Positions 1-7,872 of a stretch of DNA of 15,484 nucleotides are shown in pieces. The notes below the pieces were generated by a model. That model searched no databases. It worked only from the letters and a program-made list of their open reading frames with translations, and was not told the DNA's origin. Every line of letters starts with the position of its first letter. Within the stretch, counting starts at the first letter, position 1. This stretch comes from an uncultured Lachnospiraceae bacterium (GTDB lineage: Bacteria; Bacillota; Clostridia; Lachnospirales; Lachnospiraceae). The stretch lies in contig CACXEL010000018.1 of NCBI GenBank assembly GCA_902766655.1, positions 1 to 15,484 on the forward strand. Reading direction: 5' to 3'. The position numbers and the translations under genes are program-made.

Positions 1-1919
1 CCTATGAATCCTATCGCGTGGTGAATGGAAAGCCGGCCCTCCAGGGGCTGCCGGCCACATACACGGAGAGTGACGATGAGGCGGAGACCCTGGAACTGAG
101 GCTCAGGGACGCGCTCACGGGCACGGTCCTCATTCTCAGCTATACGATTTTCCGGGACTACCCGGTCATCGCGCGCCATTCCGAGTTCATCCAGGAAGGC
201 CCCGAGACCATCGTCCTGGAGCGGGCCATGAGTGCCTGTGTAGAGTTCCCGGACATGGACTATGAGCTCCTCCAGCTCTCCGGCGCCTGGGCCAGGGAGC
301 GCTATGTCCACACAAGGCCCCTCGAGATGGGCATCCAGGGCATCCAGGGCCTGGCGGGAACGGCCAGCAGCGCCGAGCAGAACCCTTTCATCGCCCTGAA
401 GCGCCCGGAGACGACCGAGACTTCCGGCGAGGTCTGCGGCTTCTCCCTGGTCTACAGCGGGAATTTCCTGGCGGAAGTGGAGGTATCCACCTTCGACGCC
501 CCCAGAGTCCTCATGGGCATCAACCCCGTGAACTTCTCCTGGAGGCTCGAGAGCGGCGAGTCCTTCGTGACGCCGGAGTGCGTGATGGTCTACTCCGACA
601 AGGGTCTCAACGGCATGAGCCAGGTCTACCACGCCCTCTACAAGAAGCGTCTCGCCAGGGGGTACTGGCGTGACAAGGCCCGCCCCATCCTCCTCAACAG
701 CTGGGAAGGCGCCTACTTTGACTTCGACGAGGAGAAGATTCTCCAGATGGCCAGGGAGGCCAGGGACGTGGGCGTGGAGCTCTTCGTCCTGGACGACGGA
801 TGGTTCGGGAAGCGCGACGACGATTACGCGGGCCTGGGCGACTGGTACTGCAATCTGAAGAAGCTGCCCTCCGGCATTTCCGGCCTGTCCGAGAAGATTG
901 AGGCCATGGGCATCAAATTCGGCCTCTGGTTCGAGCTCGAGATGATCAACAAGGATTCGGACCTCTACCGGGCCCACCCGGACTGGCTGATCGCCGCCCC
1001 GGGCCGGTTCGAGAGCCCCAGCCGCCACCAGCACGTCCTGGACTTCTCCAGGCAGGAGGTGGTGGATTATATCGGCGACGTGGTCACCGACATCCTGAAG
1101 AACTCGAAGATCTCCTACATCAAGTGGGACATGAACCGCTACATGACGGAGCCCTACTCCGCGGCTCTGCCGGCCTCGCGCCAGGGCGAGCTCATGCACC
1201 GTCACACGCTGGGTCTCTACAGCCTCTATGAGCGCCTGACCTCCGCCTTCCCGGAGATCCTCTTCGAGTCCTGCGCCGGCGGCGGCGCCCGCTTCGATCC
1301 GGGCATGCTCTACTATGCGCCCCAGTGCTGGTGCAGCGATGACACGGACGGCTGGGAGCGTCTCAAGGTCCAGTACGGCACCTCCATGGTCTACCCGACT
1401 TCCAGCGTCGGATCCCATGTGTCCGCGGTCCCCAACCACCAGGTGAGGCGAGTCACGCCTCTGGTCACCCGCGCCAACACGGCCTACTTCGGGACCTTCG
1501 GCTACGAGCTGGTCCTCGGAAAAATGACCGAAAAGGAGCTGGATGAGGTCCGCGCCCAGATCGACTTCATGAAGCGGCACAGGCAGCTCATCCAGATTGA
1601 TGGCATCTTCCACAGGCTGAGGAGCCCCTTCACCCACAACGAGGCCGCCTGGATCACGGTCTCCCCCGACAAAAATGAAGCCCTGGCCGGCTTCTACCAG
1701 CGCCTCAACAAGGTCAACGGCTCTTTCCTCCGCTTCAGACTGACCGGGCTCGATCCCGACAGGCGGTACGCGGTCCGCTTCCACGTCTGCGAGGAGGAGA
1801 AGGGCTACGAGGCCTTCGGCGATGAGCTCATGCTGGCCGGCATCCCCGTGGACCGGGCCGACCTGGACAAAATCGGCGGCGACTTCGCCTCCATCGTCTA
1901 CGAGATCACCGCTGTCTGA
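1..1919 (+). CDS. GH36 alpha-galactosidase, 5'-truncated by window edge
   Basis: This enzyme is predicted to hydrolyse terminal alpha-1,6-galactose from raffinose-type sugars or galactomannan fragments in the cytoplasm. The reading frame is open from base 3 (YESYRVVNGKPALQGLPATY), so the GTG at 18 is not the start; 638 codons are visible. GH36 enzymes are usually about 720-750 residues, so roughly 90-100 N-terminal residues are missing. GH36 landmarks appear in order: NSWEGAYFDF (near 703-726), LDDGWFGKRDDDYAGLGDW, GLWFELEMIN, KWDMNRYM holding the catalytic nucleophile Asp (codon 1128-1130), and CWCSDDTDGWER holding the acid/base Asp (codons from 1338). A C-terminal beta-sandwich follows. No membrane segment is seen. 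The gene ends with TGA and a hairpin, so the next gene is probably transcribed separately. The family call is very secure; the exact substrate is inferred. Confidence 0.96.
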   Translation, partial: YESYRVVNGKPALQGLPATYTESDDEAETLELRLRDALTGTVLILSYTIFRDYPVIARHSEFIQEGPETIVLERAMSACVEFPDMDYELLQLSGAWARERYVHTRPLEMGIQGIQGLAGTASSAEQNPFIALKRPETTETSGEVCGFSLVYSGNFLAEVEVSTFDAPRVLMGINPVNFSWRLESGESFVTPECVMVYSDKGLNGMSQVYHALYKKRLARGYWRDKARPILLNSWEGAYFDFDEEKILQMAREARDVGVELFVLDDGWFGKRDDDYAGLGDWYCNLKKLPSGISGLSEKIEAMGIKFGLWFELEMINKDSDLYRAHPDWLIAAPGRFESPSRHQHVLDFSRQEVVDYIGDVVTDILKNSKISYIKWDMNRYMTEPYSAALPASRQGELMHRHTLGLYSLYERLTSAFPEILFESCAGGGARFDPGMLYYAPQCWCSDDTDGWERLKVQYGTSMVYPTSSVGSHVSAVPNHQVRRVTPLVTRANTAYFGTFGYELVLGKMTEKELDEVRAQIDFMKRHRQLIQIDGIFHRLRSPFTHNEAAWITVSPDKNEALAGFYQRLNKVNGSFLRFRLTGLDPDRRYAVRFHVCEEEKGYEAFGDELMLAGIPVDRADLDKIGGDFASIVYEITAV

Positions 1920-1963
1920 CGCTGCGGCACGGCGGGAACAACAATATTTTAGAGGATACTCGA

Positions 1964-2006
1964 ACGGAGCGGAAGAGGACTGTACAGGGAGCCTTCCGCT
2001 CCGTTT
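1964..2006 (+). terminator. Hairpin terminator after the alpha-galactosidase gene
   Basis: A perfect 12-bp inverted repeat (ACGGAGCGGAAG at 1964-1975, CTTCCGCTCCGT at 1993-2004) has a 17-base loop and a short T run at its end (2004-2006). It lies 45 bases after the stop codon. The T tract is weak for an intrinsic terminator, so termination may be partial. Confidence 0.55.
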
Positions 2007-2073
2007 CTGCGCGAAGAGGCCTTCTTGGTTCTGCCGGGCGGGCTGCCGGATGCGGAAAAAGGGCAGAAGGGGA

Positions 2074-2102
2074 GTGAAAAGGGATTTGTAATCTGCTATA
2101 AT
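2074..2102 (+). promoter_or_regulatory. Promoter of the amidase gene (extended -10)
   Basis: The -10 hexamer TATAAT (2097-2102) is perfect and preceded by TGC, giving an extended -10. The hexamer 17 bp upstream, GTGAAA (2074-2079), matches the -35 consensus at 4 of 6 positions. Transcription would begin near 2109, giving a leader of about 100 bases. That leader has short complementary segments (CAGAC/GTCTG around 2164-2183) but no riboswitch that I recognise. Confidence 0.65.
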
Positions 2103-2207
2103 ACCTGTACTGCTCCCGGGCGCCTGCACTGATTGATTGCATAATGAATTCTTCGATACCCGACAGACACTTCAGCGGGTCTGCCCGAAGCAGCGAAAGG
2201 AGAATAC

Positions 2208-4610
2208 ATGAAAAAAAGAGATGTGAGAAGCATGCTGCTCGCGGTCGTCATTTCTCTGACCATGATCGGTGCCCAGGCCGCGCCGGTCCCGGCGGCCGAC
2301 CTTGCCATGGGTACGACCGCTGTCGAAGCAGAGGAAAATGAAGACCCGGCAGGCGTGGAAGTCACGGCTCCGGAGCATGCGGAGGGAACGGATCTGACGG
2401 AAGGCACCGGAGATGAGAACGGTGCCGGCGGCAGCGAGGCAGGATCCGGTGACGGGAATACGGCGACCGACGCCGGCTCCGGCGAAGAGAATGCGGACAC
2501 CGGCAGCGGCGCGGACCCCGGGAATGCGGACCCCGGCAGCGGGTCGGACTCCGGAAATGTGGACACCGGCAGCGGGTCGGATTCCGGGAATACGGACACT
2601 GCCGGCAGCGAACCGGGATCGGGCGATGAGAACGATGTCCCGGACGGGGATTCATCCGGCCAGCAGGGGGAAGAAGGAACGAGCAGCCCGGTTGCCGGAG
2701 ACGGCGAGGGAACCGGCTCCGGGCAGGAAGGCTCGACGGATGACATCACGGATCTGGCGCCTGCCGATGTACCCCCGACGGAGGAGCCCACGGGAACACC
2801 GACGCCCGCACCTGTCAAGCTGGCGGCGCCGGCCCTGAAGGCGATCGCCAACATGTCCGGCGGCGTCCGGATGACCTGGAAAAGGGTCAGCGGCGCGGTG
2901 ACCTACAGGGTCTACAGGAAGCAGGGAAGCGGGGGCTGGAAGAAGCTCTGCGACACACAGGAGCTTTGGGTCCTGGACCAAAGCGCCGTTTCCGGTGTCA
3001 ATTACAGCTACACGGTCCGCTGCCTGAAGGTCGGGACGACTTATACGGCCAGCGATTACGACCAGACCGGGCTTTCCATTCTTCGACTGGCTGAGCCCGA
3101 CCCGGCAGTGGCCAACACGACCGGCGGAGTCAGGATCCGCTGGAAAGCTGTCCCCGGCGCTGACAAGTACTATGTGTACCGGCTGAAGGACAACGGTGAC
3201 TGGAAGCAGATCGCCAACACTGAGGAGCTGGTCTTCGTCGATACTACCCGCAGCTCCGGGCGGACGGCCGTCTACACGGTCCGCGCCCTGGGCACGAACG
3301 CGGACGGAAGCAGCTGCAGGAGCACCTACCTCGATACCGGCCGTTCGATCGTCTATCTGGACAGGCCGGCGGTAAAAGTGACTGTCCAGGGCGCCAAAGT
3401 GACCGTCTCCTGGGATGCGGTGCCCGGCGCCACGAAGTATCTCGTCATGCGGAGGGCCTCCGGTAAAGGCAAGTGGAAGAGGGTCGCTTCCGTGACGGAG
3501 ACGACCTGTGTCGATACCAACGTGAAGGCCGGCGATGTCTGGCAGTACACTGTCCGCTGCTCCGCACCGTCCTTCAGCGCCTATGATCCCAGGACAGCCA
3601 AGGTCACGATCATGGCTCTCCCGGAGATGGAGGAACTGGTCAACACCGCCGAGGGCGTGACCATCTCCTGGAAATCGGTCAAGGGAGCGACCGCTTACAG
3701 GCTCTACCGCAAGGTCGGCAAGGCAAAATGGAAGAAGCTGGCCGACGTGACCGGCCTCTCCTACGTGGACAAGACAGCGCCGACAGGGTCCGGAATCTAT
3801 TACAGGGTGCGCGGCAAGAGCGAAGCCGGCCTCGGCGTCATCACGAGTGACTACAAGTCCGTCACCCGCATCGCCTGGAACAGCAACTGGACCTACGCCA
3901 GCAATTCCAAGATCCATACCGGTATTGCGGCCATTTACCGGGCTCCCAAAGCCGTGCGCAAGGGCATCGTTGTCTGCCTCAACGCCGGACACGGGACCAG
4001 GGGCGGCTCCGGCGTCAAGACCTACTGCCACCCGGACGGAACGCCCAAGGTGACGGGCGGTACGACCGGCGCGGGCGCCATCTATGCCTATGCAGTCTCC
4101 ACCGGAACGGACATGAAGGACGGCTCCTCGGAGGCGTCCGCCAACCTCAAGGTGGTCATGATCGCCAAAAAGGTCCTTCTGGAGAAGGGCTACGACGTCC
4201 TCATGATCCGCGAGGGCGATGACGTTCAGCTGGACAATGTGGCCCGCACGCTGATGGCCAATGCCTACGCCGACTGCCATATCTCCATTCATTACGACGA
4301 TTCGACAAACGACAAGGGCGCCTTCTACATGAGCGTGCCCAACATCTCCTCCTACCGGAATATGGAACCGGTCAAGTCCCACTGGAGACAGCACACCGCC
4401 CTGGGCGAGGCTGTCATTTCCGGACTCAGGGGCGCCGGCGTCAAGATCTTCTCGAGCGGCGCCATGGACTCCGACCTGACCCAGACATCCTATTCCACCA
4501 TTCCCTCCATCGATCTGGAGGTGGGAGACGAGGGCTCCCCGCTGAACGATACGGTCCGCGGGAAGATCGCCGCCGGCATGGCCGCCGGTCTGGACAAGTA
4601 TTTCCAGTGA
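2208..4610 (+). CDS. Secreted N-acetylmuramoyl-L-alanine amidase with fn3-like repeats
   Basis: This is a predicted cell-wall hydrolase cutting the amide bond between muramic acid and the stem peptide. The 800-residue protein begins with a signal peptide (MKKRDVRSMLLAVVISL, likely cleaved near AQA at about residue 24). An acidic Gly/Ser/Asp/Thr/Glu-rich spacer (about 45-185) and a short Pro/Thr linker (PTEEPTGTPTPAP) follow. Four fibronectin-III-like modules lie at about 205-293, 294-384, 385-470 and 471-556, each with a W-K/D-x-V-x-G-A-x-x-Y-x-V-x-R pattern. The C-terminal Amidase_3 domain (about 583-800) has the zinc ligands His595 (LNAGHG), Glu642 (SSEASANLK) and His695 (SIHYD), and a probable catalytic Glu771 (IDLEVGDEGS). 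The gap from His595 to Glu642 is long for the family. GAAAGGAG at 2195-2202 sets the start. There is no LPXTG or membrane anchor, so wall attachment is probably non-covalent or the protein is released. Confidence 0.9.
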   Translation: MKKRDVRSMLLAVVISLTMIGAQAAPVPAADLAMGTTAVEAEENEDPAGVEVTAPEHAEGTDLTEGTGDENGAGGSEAGSGDGNTATDAGSGEENADTGSGADPGNADPGSGSDSGNVDTGSGSDSGNTDTAGSEPGSGDENDVPDGDSSGQQGEEGTSSPVAGDGEGTGSGQEGSTDDITDLAPADVPPTEEPTGTPTPAPVKLAAPALKAIANMSGGVRMTWKRVSGAVTYRVYRKQGSGGWKKLCDTQELWVLDQSAVSGVNYSYTVRCLKVGTTYTASDYDQTGLSILRLAEPDPAVANTTGGVRIRWKAVPGADKYYVYRLKDNGDWKQIANTEELVFVDTTRSSGRTAVYTVRALGTNADGSSCRSTYLDTGRSIVYLDRPAVKVTVQGAKVTVSWDAVPGATKYLVMRRASGKGKWKRVASVTETTCVDTNVKAGDVWQYTVRCSAPSFSAYDPRTAKVTIMALPEMEELVNTAEGVTISWKSVKGATAYRLYRKVGKAKWKKLADVTGLSYVDKTAPTGSGIYYRVRGKSEAGLGVITSDYKSVTRIAWNSNWTYASNSKIHTGIAAIYRAPKAVRKGIVVCLNAGHGTRGGSGVKTYCHPDGTPKVTGGTTGAGAIYAYAVSTGTDMKDGSSEASANLKVVMIAKKVLLEKGYDVLMIREGDDVQLDNVARTLMANAYADCHISIHYDDSTNDKGAFYMSVPNISSYRNMEPVKSHWRQHTALGEAVISGLRGAGVKIFSSGAMDSDLTQTSYSTIPSIDLEVGDEGSPLNDTVRGKIAAGMAAGLDKYFQ
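2505..2603 (+). repeat. 33-bp tandem repeat coding an acidic Gly/Ser/Asp spacer
   Basis: Three in-frame 11-residue units read SGADPGNADPG, SGSDSGNVDTG and SGSDSGNTDTA, with a partial unit just before them. They sit in the spacer between signal peptide and fn3-like modules (residues 100-132). The unit length is a multiple of three, so copy-number change would lengthen or shorten the spacer without a frameshift. Confidence 0.75.
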
Positions 4611-4619
4611 TAATATAAT
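4591..4619 (+). promoter_or_regulatory. Promoter of the thioesterase gene, overlapping the amidase 3' end
   Basis: TGGACA (4591-4596, 5 of 6 to the -35 consensus) and TATAAT (4614-4619, perfect) are separated by exactly 17 bp. The -35 lies inside the last codons of the amidase gene and the -10 straddles the bases after its stop. Predicted transcription starts near 4626, just before the hairpin at 4631. Confidence 0.6.
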
Positions 4620-4630
4620 AAAGGTAACGT

Positions 4631-4673
4631 GCCGGGAGTACCGCGTGATAAGGCGCAGGCTCCCGGCTTTTTT
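4631..4673 (+). terminator. Intrinsic terminator between the amidase and thioesterase genes
   Basis: An 8-bp GC-rich stem, GCCGGGAG (4631-4638) with CTCCCGGC (4660-4667), is followed directly by six T (4668-4673). It would terminate the amidase transcript. It also lies downstream of the predicted thioesterase promoter and one base before the thioesterase Shine-Dalgarno, so it could act as an attenuator or a leader hairpin for that gene. Confidence 0.75.
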
Positions 4674-4674
4674 C

Positions 4675-4680
4675 AGGAGG
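4675..4680 (+). promoter_or_regulatory. Shine-Dalgarno that fixes the thioesterase start
   Basis: AGGAGG lies 8 bases before the ATG at 4689 and directly after the terminator T run. It argues against the in-frame GTG at 4629, whose translation would run through the hairpin. Confidence 0.8.
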
Positions 4681-4688
4681 GAACTGCT

Positions 4689-5174
4689 ATGTATGAAAAG
4701 GGAATGAAGACCGTCAGCGAATCCAGGGCAGAGTCCACCCACGCCCTTCGCTATCCGGATATCAACGGCCAGGGCAGGCTCTTCGGCGGACGCCTGCTGG
4801 AATGGATCGATGAGATCGCCGGCGTCGCGGCCATGCGCCACGCGGGCATGAACGTGGCCACCGTATCCATCGAGCACCTGGAGTTCAAGAAGCCGGCCTA
4901 TCTGAACGATACCCTGGTCATGGTCGCCAACGTCACCCATGTGGGCCGGACCTCCATCGAGGTCCGCGTGGACACTTACCTGGAGGACCTTAAGACCGGT
5001 ATGCGCCGGTCCATCAACCGGGCCTTCCTGACCGAGGTCTGTATCGATGAAAATGAAAAGCCGGTCCCGGTCCCCTACGGCCTCAAGATCGAGACCGTCT
5101 CCGAGCAGGCCAGGTGGGAGGGTGCCGAGAAGAGGATCGCCATCCGCAAGCAGGCCCAGCGGGAGGGGTTCTGA
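4689..5174 (+). CDS. Hotdog-fold acyl-CoA thioesterase (YkhA/YciA/BACH type)
   Basis: This enzyme is predicted to hydrolyse acyl-CoA thioesters to free acid and CoA in the cytoplasm. The 161-residue protein is a single hotdog domain, the usual length for the family. The family signature is present: PDINGQGRLFGGRLLEWID, with Asn26 at the position of the catalytic Asn and Asp41 in the central helix, then EHLEFKKPAYLNDTL, VGRTSIEVRV and PVPVPYGLK. The C-terminal tail (about 140-161) is charged and likely helical. The frame stays open upstream to a GTG at 4629, but ATG 4689 is chosen because of the AGGAGG and because an earlier start would translate the terminator. The gene has a probable promoter of its own at 4591-4619. 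The substrate chain length cannot be read from the sequence. It has no obvious functional link with its glycosidase and amidase neighbours. Confidence 0.92.
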   Translation: MYEKGMKTVSESRAESTHALRYPDINGQGRLFGGRLLEWIDEIAGVAAMRHAGMNVATVSIEHLEFKKPAYLNDTLVMVANVTHVGRTSIEVRVDTYLEDLKTGMRRSINRAFLTEVCIDENEKPVPVPYGLKIETVSEQARWEGAEKRIAIRKQAQREGF

Positions 5175-5225
5175 CAAAATTTATAAGAATTTAACATAGA
5201 TGACTGTAATCTTGTTGCCTTGTTC

Positions 5226-5234
5226 TGGTATAAT
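5226..5234 (+). promoter_or_regulatory. Extended -10 promoter of the first GH3 gene
   Basis: TGGTATAAT at 5226-5234 is a perfect -10 with the TGn extension. No convincing -35 lies 16-18 bp upstream. The surrounding spacer (5175-5297) is clearly AT-richer than the genes around it. The leader has a small CCCGG/CCGGG hairpin near 5264-5280, and GGAAGGAG (5284-5291) precedes the ATG at 5298. Confidence 0.55.
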
Positions 5235-5297
5235 ATTTCATAGCGTCCAAATAAGATACTCCCGGCCAGTCCCCGGGTTCTACGGAAGGAGATCGGT

Positions 5298-7736
5298 ATG
5301 CCTCTGCAGGATTATGAGAAGAGAAATTTGAGTCAGGTCAGACGCCTTGCCCCCGAATGTGTTGTCATTTTAAAGAAGAACGGCGACTTTCCGCTGAAGG
5401 CGGCAGGCGAGATCGCCCTCTACGGCAGCGGCGCGAGAAAGACCATCAAGGGCGGCACCGGATCGGGTGACGTGAACTCCCGCTTCAATATCAGCGTGGA
5501 GCAGGGCCTTGTGAAGGCCGGATTCAAGATCACCACAGGTGCCTGGCTGGATCAGTACGACGCCATCATCGCCGAGGCCCACAAGGCCTTCATCGCCGGC
5601 ATCAAGGCCAAGGCCAAGGAAATGCACACCAACGCCATCATGGCGGGCATGGGCGCCGTCATGTCGGAGCCTGACTATGAGCTTCCGCTCGACGGCGAGG
5701 GCGACACCGCCATCTACGTCCTGGCCCGCAATTCCGGCGAGGGCAATGACAGAATACCCGAGAAGGGAGATATCTGCCTGTCCGACACGGAGATCAGGGA
5801 CATCCTGGCCTGCAAGGAGAAGTATCCGCACTTTATGCTGGTCCTCAACGTGGGCGGCGTGGTGGACCTGACGCCTGTCCTGGACGTCGAGAACATCCTC
5901 TACCTGTCCCAGCTCGGCTCGGTCACCGGCGACGTGCTGGCTGACATCGTGCTCGGCAAGCGTTATCCGTCCGGCAAGCTGGCCTCCACCTGGAGCGCCT
6001 GGGAGGACTACGCCGCCATCGGCGATTTCGGCGACGAAAACGAGACCAATTACAAGGAAGGCATTTACGTCGGCTATCGCTATTTCGACAGCGTCGGCAA
6101 GAAGGCTCTCTTCCCCTTCGGCTTCGGCCTTTCCTACACAGAATTCAGCTCCGAGGTCACCTCTGTATTCCTGGAAGGTACCAAGGTGAAGGTGACCGCT
6201 TCCGTGACCAACACGGGCGCTTATCCGGGCAAGGAGATCCTGCAGGCTTACGTGACCTGCCCCTGGGGCATCCTGGACCAGCCTTATCAGAAGCTGGCCG
6301 GCTTTGCCAAGACAGCGGAGCTTGCGCCGGGCGAGACGGGGGAGGTCTGCATTTGCTTCAAGCTGGAAGACCTGGCCTCCTACGATGCAGCCAAGGCGGC
6401 CTATGTGCTTGAGCCCGGCAACTATATCCTGAGAGTCGGCAAGGACAGCGCCGATACTGAAAAGGCAGCGGTGATCAGTCTCGCCGAGGACGTACTGGTC
6501 CGGCCGCTGAAGAACGTCGGCGGCGAGCCCGGCTTTGAGGACTGGAAGCCCGAGAACACCTGGGCGGATGAAGACCTGACGGGCGTAGAGGTCCTGGAGG
6601 CCGATCCGGCAGCTTTCGCTTCCATCGAGTGGCCGGAGAACCATGCGCCGCGCGCTTCGGCCATGGCTCTGGTCAAGGATCTCTCCGACGCTGACCTGGT
6701 CTACCTGACCATCGGCAGTTTCGGCGGCGGCGGAGCCCTCTCCGTCATCGGCAGCGCCTCCTCCCGCGTGGCCGGTGCAGCCGGTGAGACGACGGACAAG
6801 ATCAGCGGCGTTCCGGCTGTCGTCATGGCGGACGGTCCTGCCGGTCTCCGTCTCAGCAAGGAATACACCATCGGCAAGGACGGCAAGGCCAAGTCCATCG
6901 GCTCTGCCCTGCCAGCCGGTTTTGAGGATCTCCTGCCCAAGGCGGCGGTCGCCCTCATGAATCTTGCGAGCAAGCCCGGCCGCAATGACATCGTGCTCAA
7001 CCAGTTCTGCACCTCTATTCCGATCGGCACGGCTCTTGCCATGAGCTGGAACCCCGCGGTCTGCGAGGCCTGCGGCGACATCGTGGGCAGAGAGATGGAG
7101 CGTTTCGGTGTCCACCTCTGGTTGGCCCCGGCCTTCAACATCCACAGGAGCCCCCTGTGCGGCCGCAACTTCGAGTACTGCTCCGAGGATCCCATGATCG
7201 GCGGTCTGGTCGGCGCGGCCATAACGGCCGGTGTTCAGAAGCATCCGGGCAGAGGTACGACCATCAAGCACTTCTTCTGCAATAACCAGGAGACCAACCG
7301 CTATCAGTCCAACAGCCACGTATCCGAGCGCGCTCTCCGCGAGATCTATCTGAAGGGCTTTGAAATCTGCATCCGTGAGTCGGCGCCGGCCGCCCTCATG
7401 ACTTCCTACAACCTGGTGAACGGCACCCACACTTCCGAGCGAGGCGATATCCTGAAGGGTGTGCTCCGCGACGAGTGGGGCTACAAGGGTCTTGTCATGA
7501 CCGACTGGGTCATCAGCCTGATGAGCAGCAAGAAGAGCACCTACCGCGTCGCCAAGTCTGCCCCGACCGTTAAGGCGGGCAACGACGTTTTCATGCCGGG
7601 CAGCGCCAGTGACTATAAGGGTGTTCTGACCGCCCTTCAGGGCAAGAATGCTGAGTTCACCCTCACCCGTGAGGAGGTCGAGCTGTGCGCGGCCAGAGTC
7701 GTGGAAACTGCCTGGGCGCTTGCCGGCAAGGCCTGA
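5298..7736 (+). CDS. GH3 beta-glycosidase with inverted domain order (first copy)
   Basis: This enzyme probably releases glucose or xylose from short beta-linked oligosaccharides in the cytoplasm; there is no signal peptide or membrane segment. In the 812-residue protein the usual GH3 order is reversed. The C-terminal-type alpha/beta domain comes first (about 10-280), with GGTGSGDVN near residue 55 and ARNSGEGNDR with Glu148 as candidate acid/base. FPFGFGLSYTEF and a fibronectin-III-like domain follow (about 285-400). The TIM-barrel-type domain is last (about 455-812), with ADGPAGLRL (Asp512), NIHRSPLCGRNFEYCSEDP, TIKHFFCNNQ and VMTDW carrying the nucleophile Asp736. This order is known from some rumen and gut clostridial beta-glucosidases, so it is not an assembly error. 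The gene stands alone between its promoter and terminator. Alternative specificities are beta-xylosidase or arabinofuranosidase. Confidence 0.92.
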   Translation: MPLQDYEKRNLSQVRRLAPECVVILKKNGDFPLKAAGEIALYGSGARKTIKGGTGSGDVNSRFNISVEQGLVKAGFKITTGAWLDQYDAIIAEAHKAFIAGIKAKAKEMHTNAIMAGMGAVMSEPDYELPLDGEGDTAIYVLARNSGEGNDRIPEKGDICLSDTEIRDILACKEKYPHFMLVLNVGGVVDLTPVLDVENILYLSQLGSVTGDVLADIVLGKRYPSGKLASTWSAWEDYAAIGDFGDENETNYKEGIYVGYRYFDSVGKKALFPFGFGLSYTEFSSEVTSVFLEGTKVKVTASVTNTGAYPGKEILQAYVTCPWGILDQPYQKLAGFAKTAELAPGETGEVCICFKLEDLASYDAAKAAYVLEPGNYILRVGKDSADTEKAAVISLAEDVLVRPLKNVGGEPGFEDWKPENTWADEDLTGVEVLEADPAAFASIEWPENHAPRASAMALVKDLSDADLVYLTIGSFGGGGALSVIGSASSRVAGAAGETTDKISGVPAVVMADGPAGLRLSKEYTIGKDGKAKSIGSALPAGFEDLLPKAAVALMNLASKPGRNDIVLNQFCTSIPIGTALAMSWNPAVCEACGDIVGREMERFGVHLWLAPAFNIHRSPLCGRNFEYCSEDPMIGGLVGAAITAGVQKHPGRGTTIKHFFCNNQETNRYQSNSHVSERALREIYLKGFEICIRESAPAALMTSYNLVNGTHTSERGDILKGVLRDEWGYKGLVMTDWVISLMSSKKSTYRVAKSAPTVKAGNDVFMPGSASDYKGVLTALQGKNAEFTLTREEVELCAARVVETAWALAGKA

Positions 7737-7809
7737 TCCTGCCGGGCTGCGGCCGAAAGACCTGAGAAGCTCCCTCTGGGGGTAAGTTCAGTCATGTAAC
7801 TCTTTGATG

Positions 7810-7840
7810 GAAGGCTCTGCGTACGCAGGGCCTTCGTTTT
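7810..7840 (+). terminator. Intrinsic terminator after the first GH3 gene
   Basis: GAAGGCTCTGCG (7810-7821) pairs with CGCAGGGCCTTC (7824-7835) with one G-U pair and a tight loop, followed by GTTTT (7836-7840). It lies 73 bases after the stop codon. No clear promoter is visible between it and the adaptor start at 7873, so the exporter operon may depend on read-through or on a promoter I cannot recognise in 7737-7872. Confidence 0.8.
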
Positions 7841-7859
7841 ACTGAATGTATTTTCAGCT

Positions 7860-7867
7860 GAGGAAAG
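7860..7867 (+). promoter_or_regulatory. Shine-Dalgarno that fixes the adaptor start
   Basis: GAGGAAAG lies 5 bases before the ATG at 7873. The in-frame ATG at 7846 has no Shine-Dalgarno and starts within the AT-rich tail of the terminator, so translation most likely starts at 7873. Confidence 0.75.
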
Positions 7868-7872
7868 TCTGC

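Noticed and set aside
2029..2068. TTCTGCC/GGCAGAA inverted pair upstream of the amidase promoter
   Set aside because: The 7-bp arms are distant and surrounded by GC-rich sequence; this is weak evidence for an operator or a second terminator.
4629..4688. Upstream GTG start for the thioesterase gene
   Set aside because: It would translate the terminator hairpin and T run and has no Shine-Dalgarno, whereas AGGAGG lies correctly before ATG 4689.
2652..5177. 841-codon open frame on the minus strand across the amidase and thioesterase genes
   Set aside because: It is antisense to two genes with clear families, is low-complexity and Gly/Asp/His-rich with no recognisable motif, and runs through the terminator between them. 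Long antisense frames are expected in GC-rich coding DNA with C/G-ending codons.
5370..7430. 686-codon open frame on the minus strand across the first GH3 gene
   Set aside because: It mirrors the codon structure of the GH3 gene and shows no domain, start signal or family resemblance.
5298..7736. Assembly error or rearrangement suggested by the reversed GH3 domains
   Set aside because: Both GH3 genes in the window have the same order and intact frames, and this arrangement is known in clostridial beta-glucosidases.
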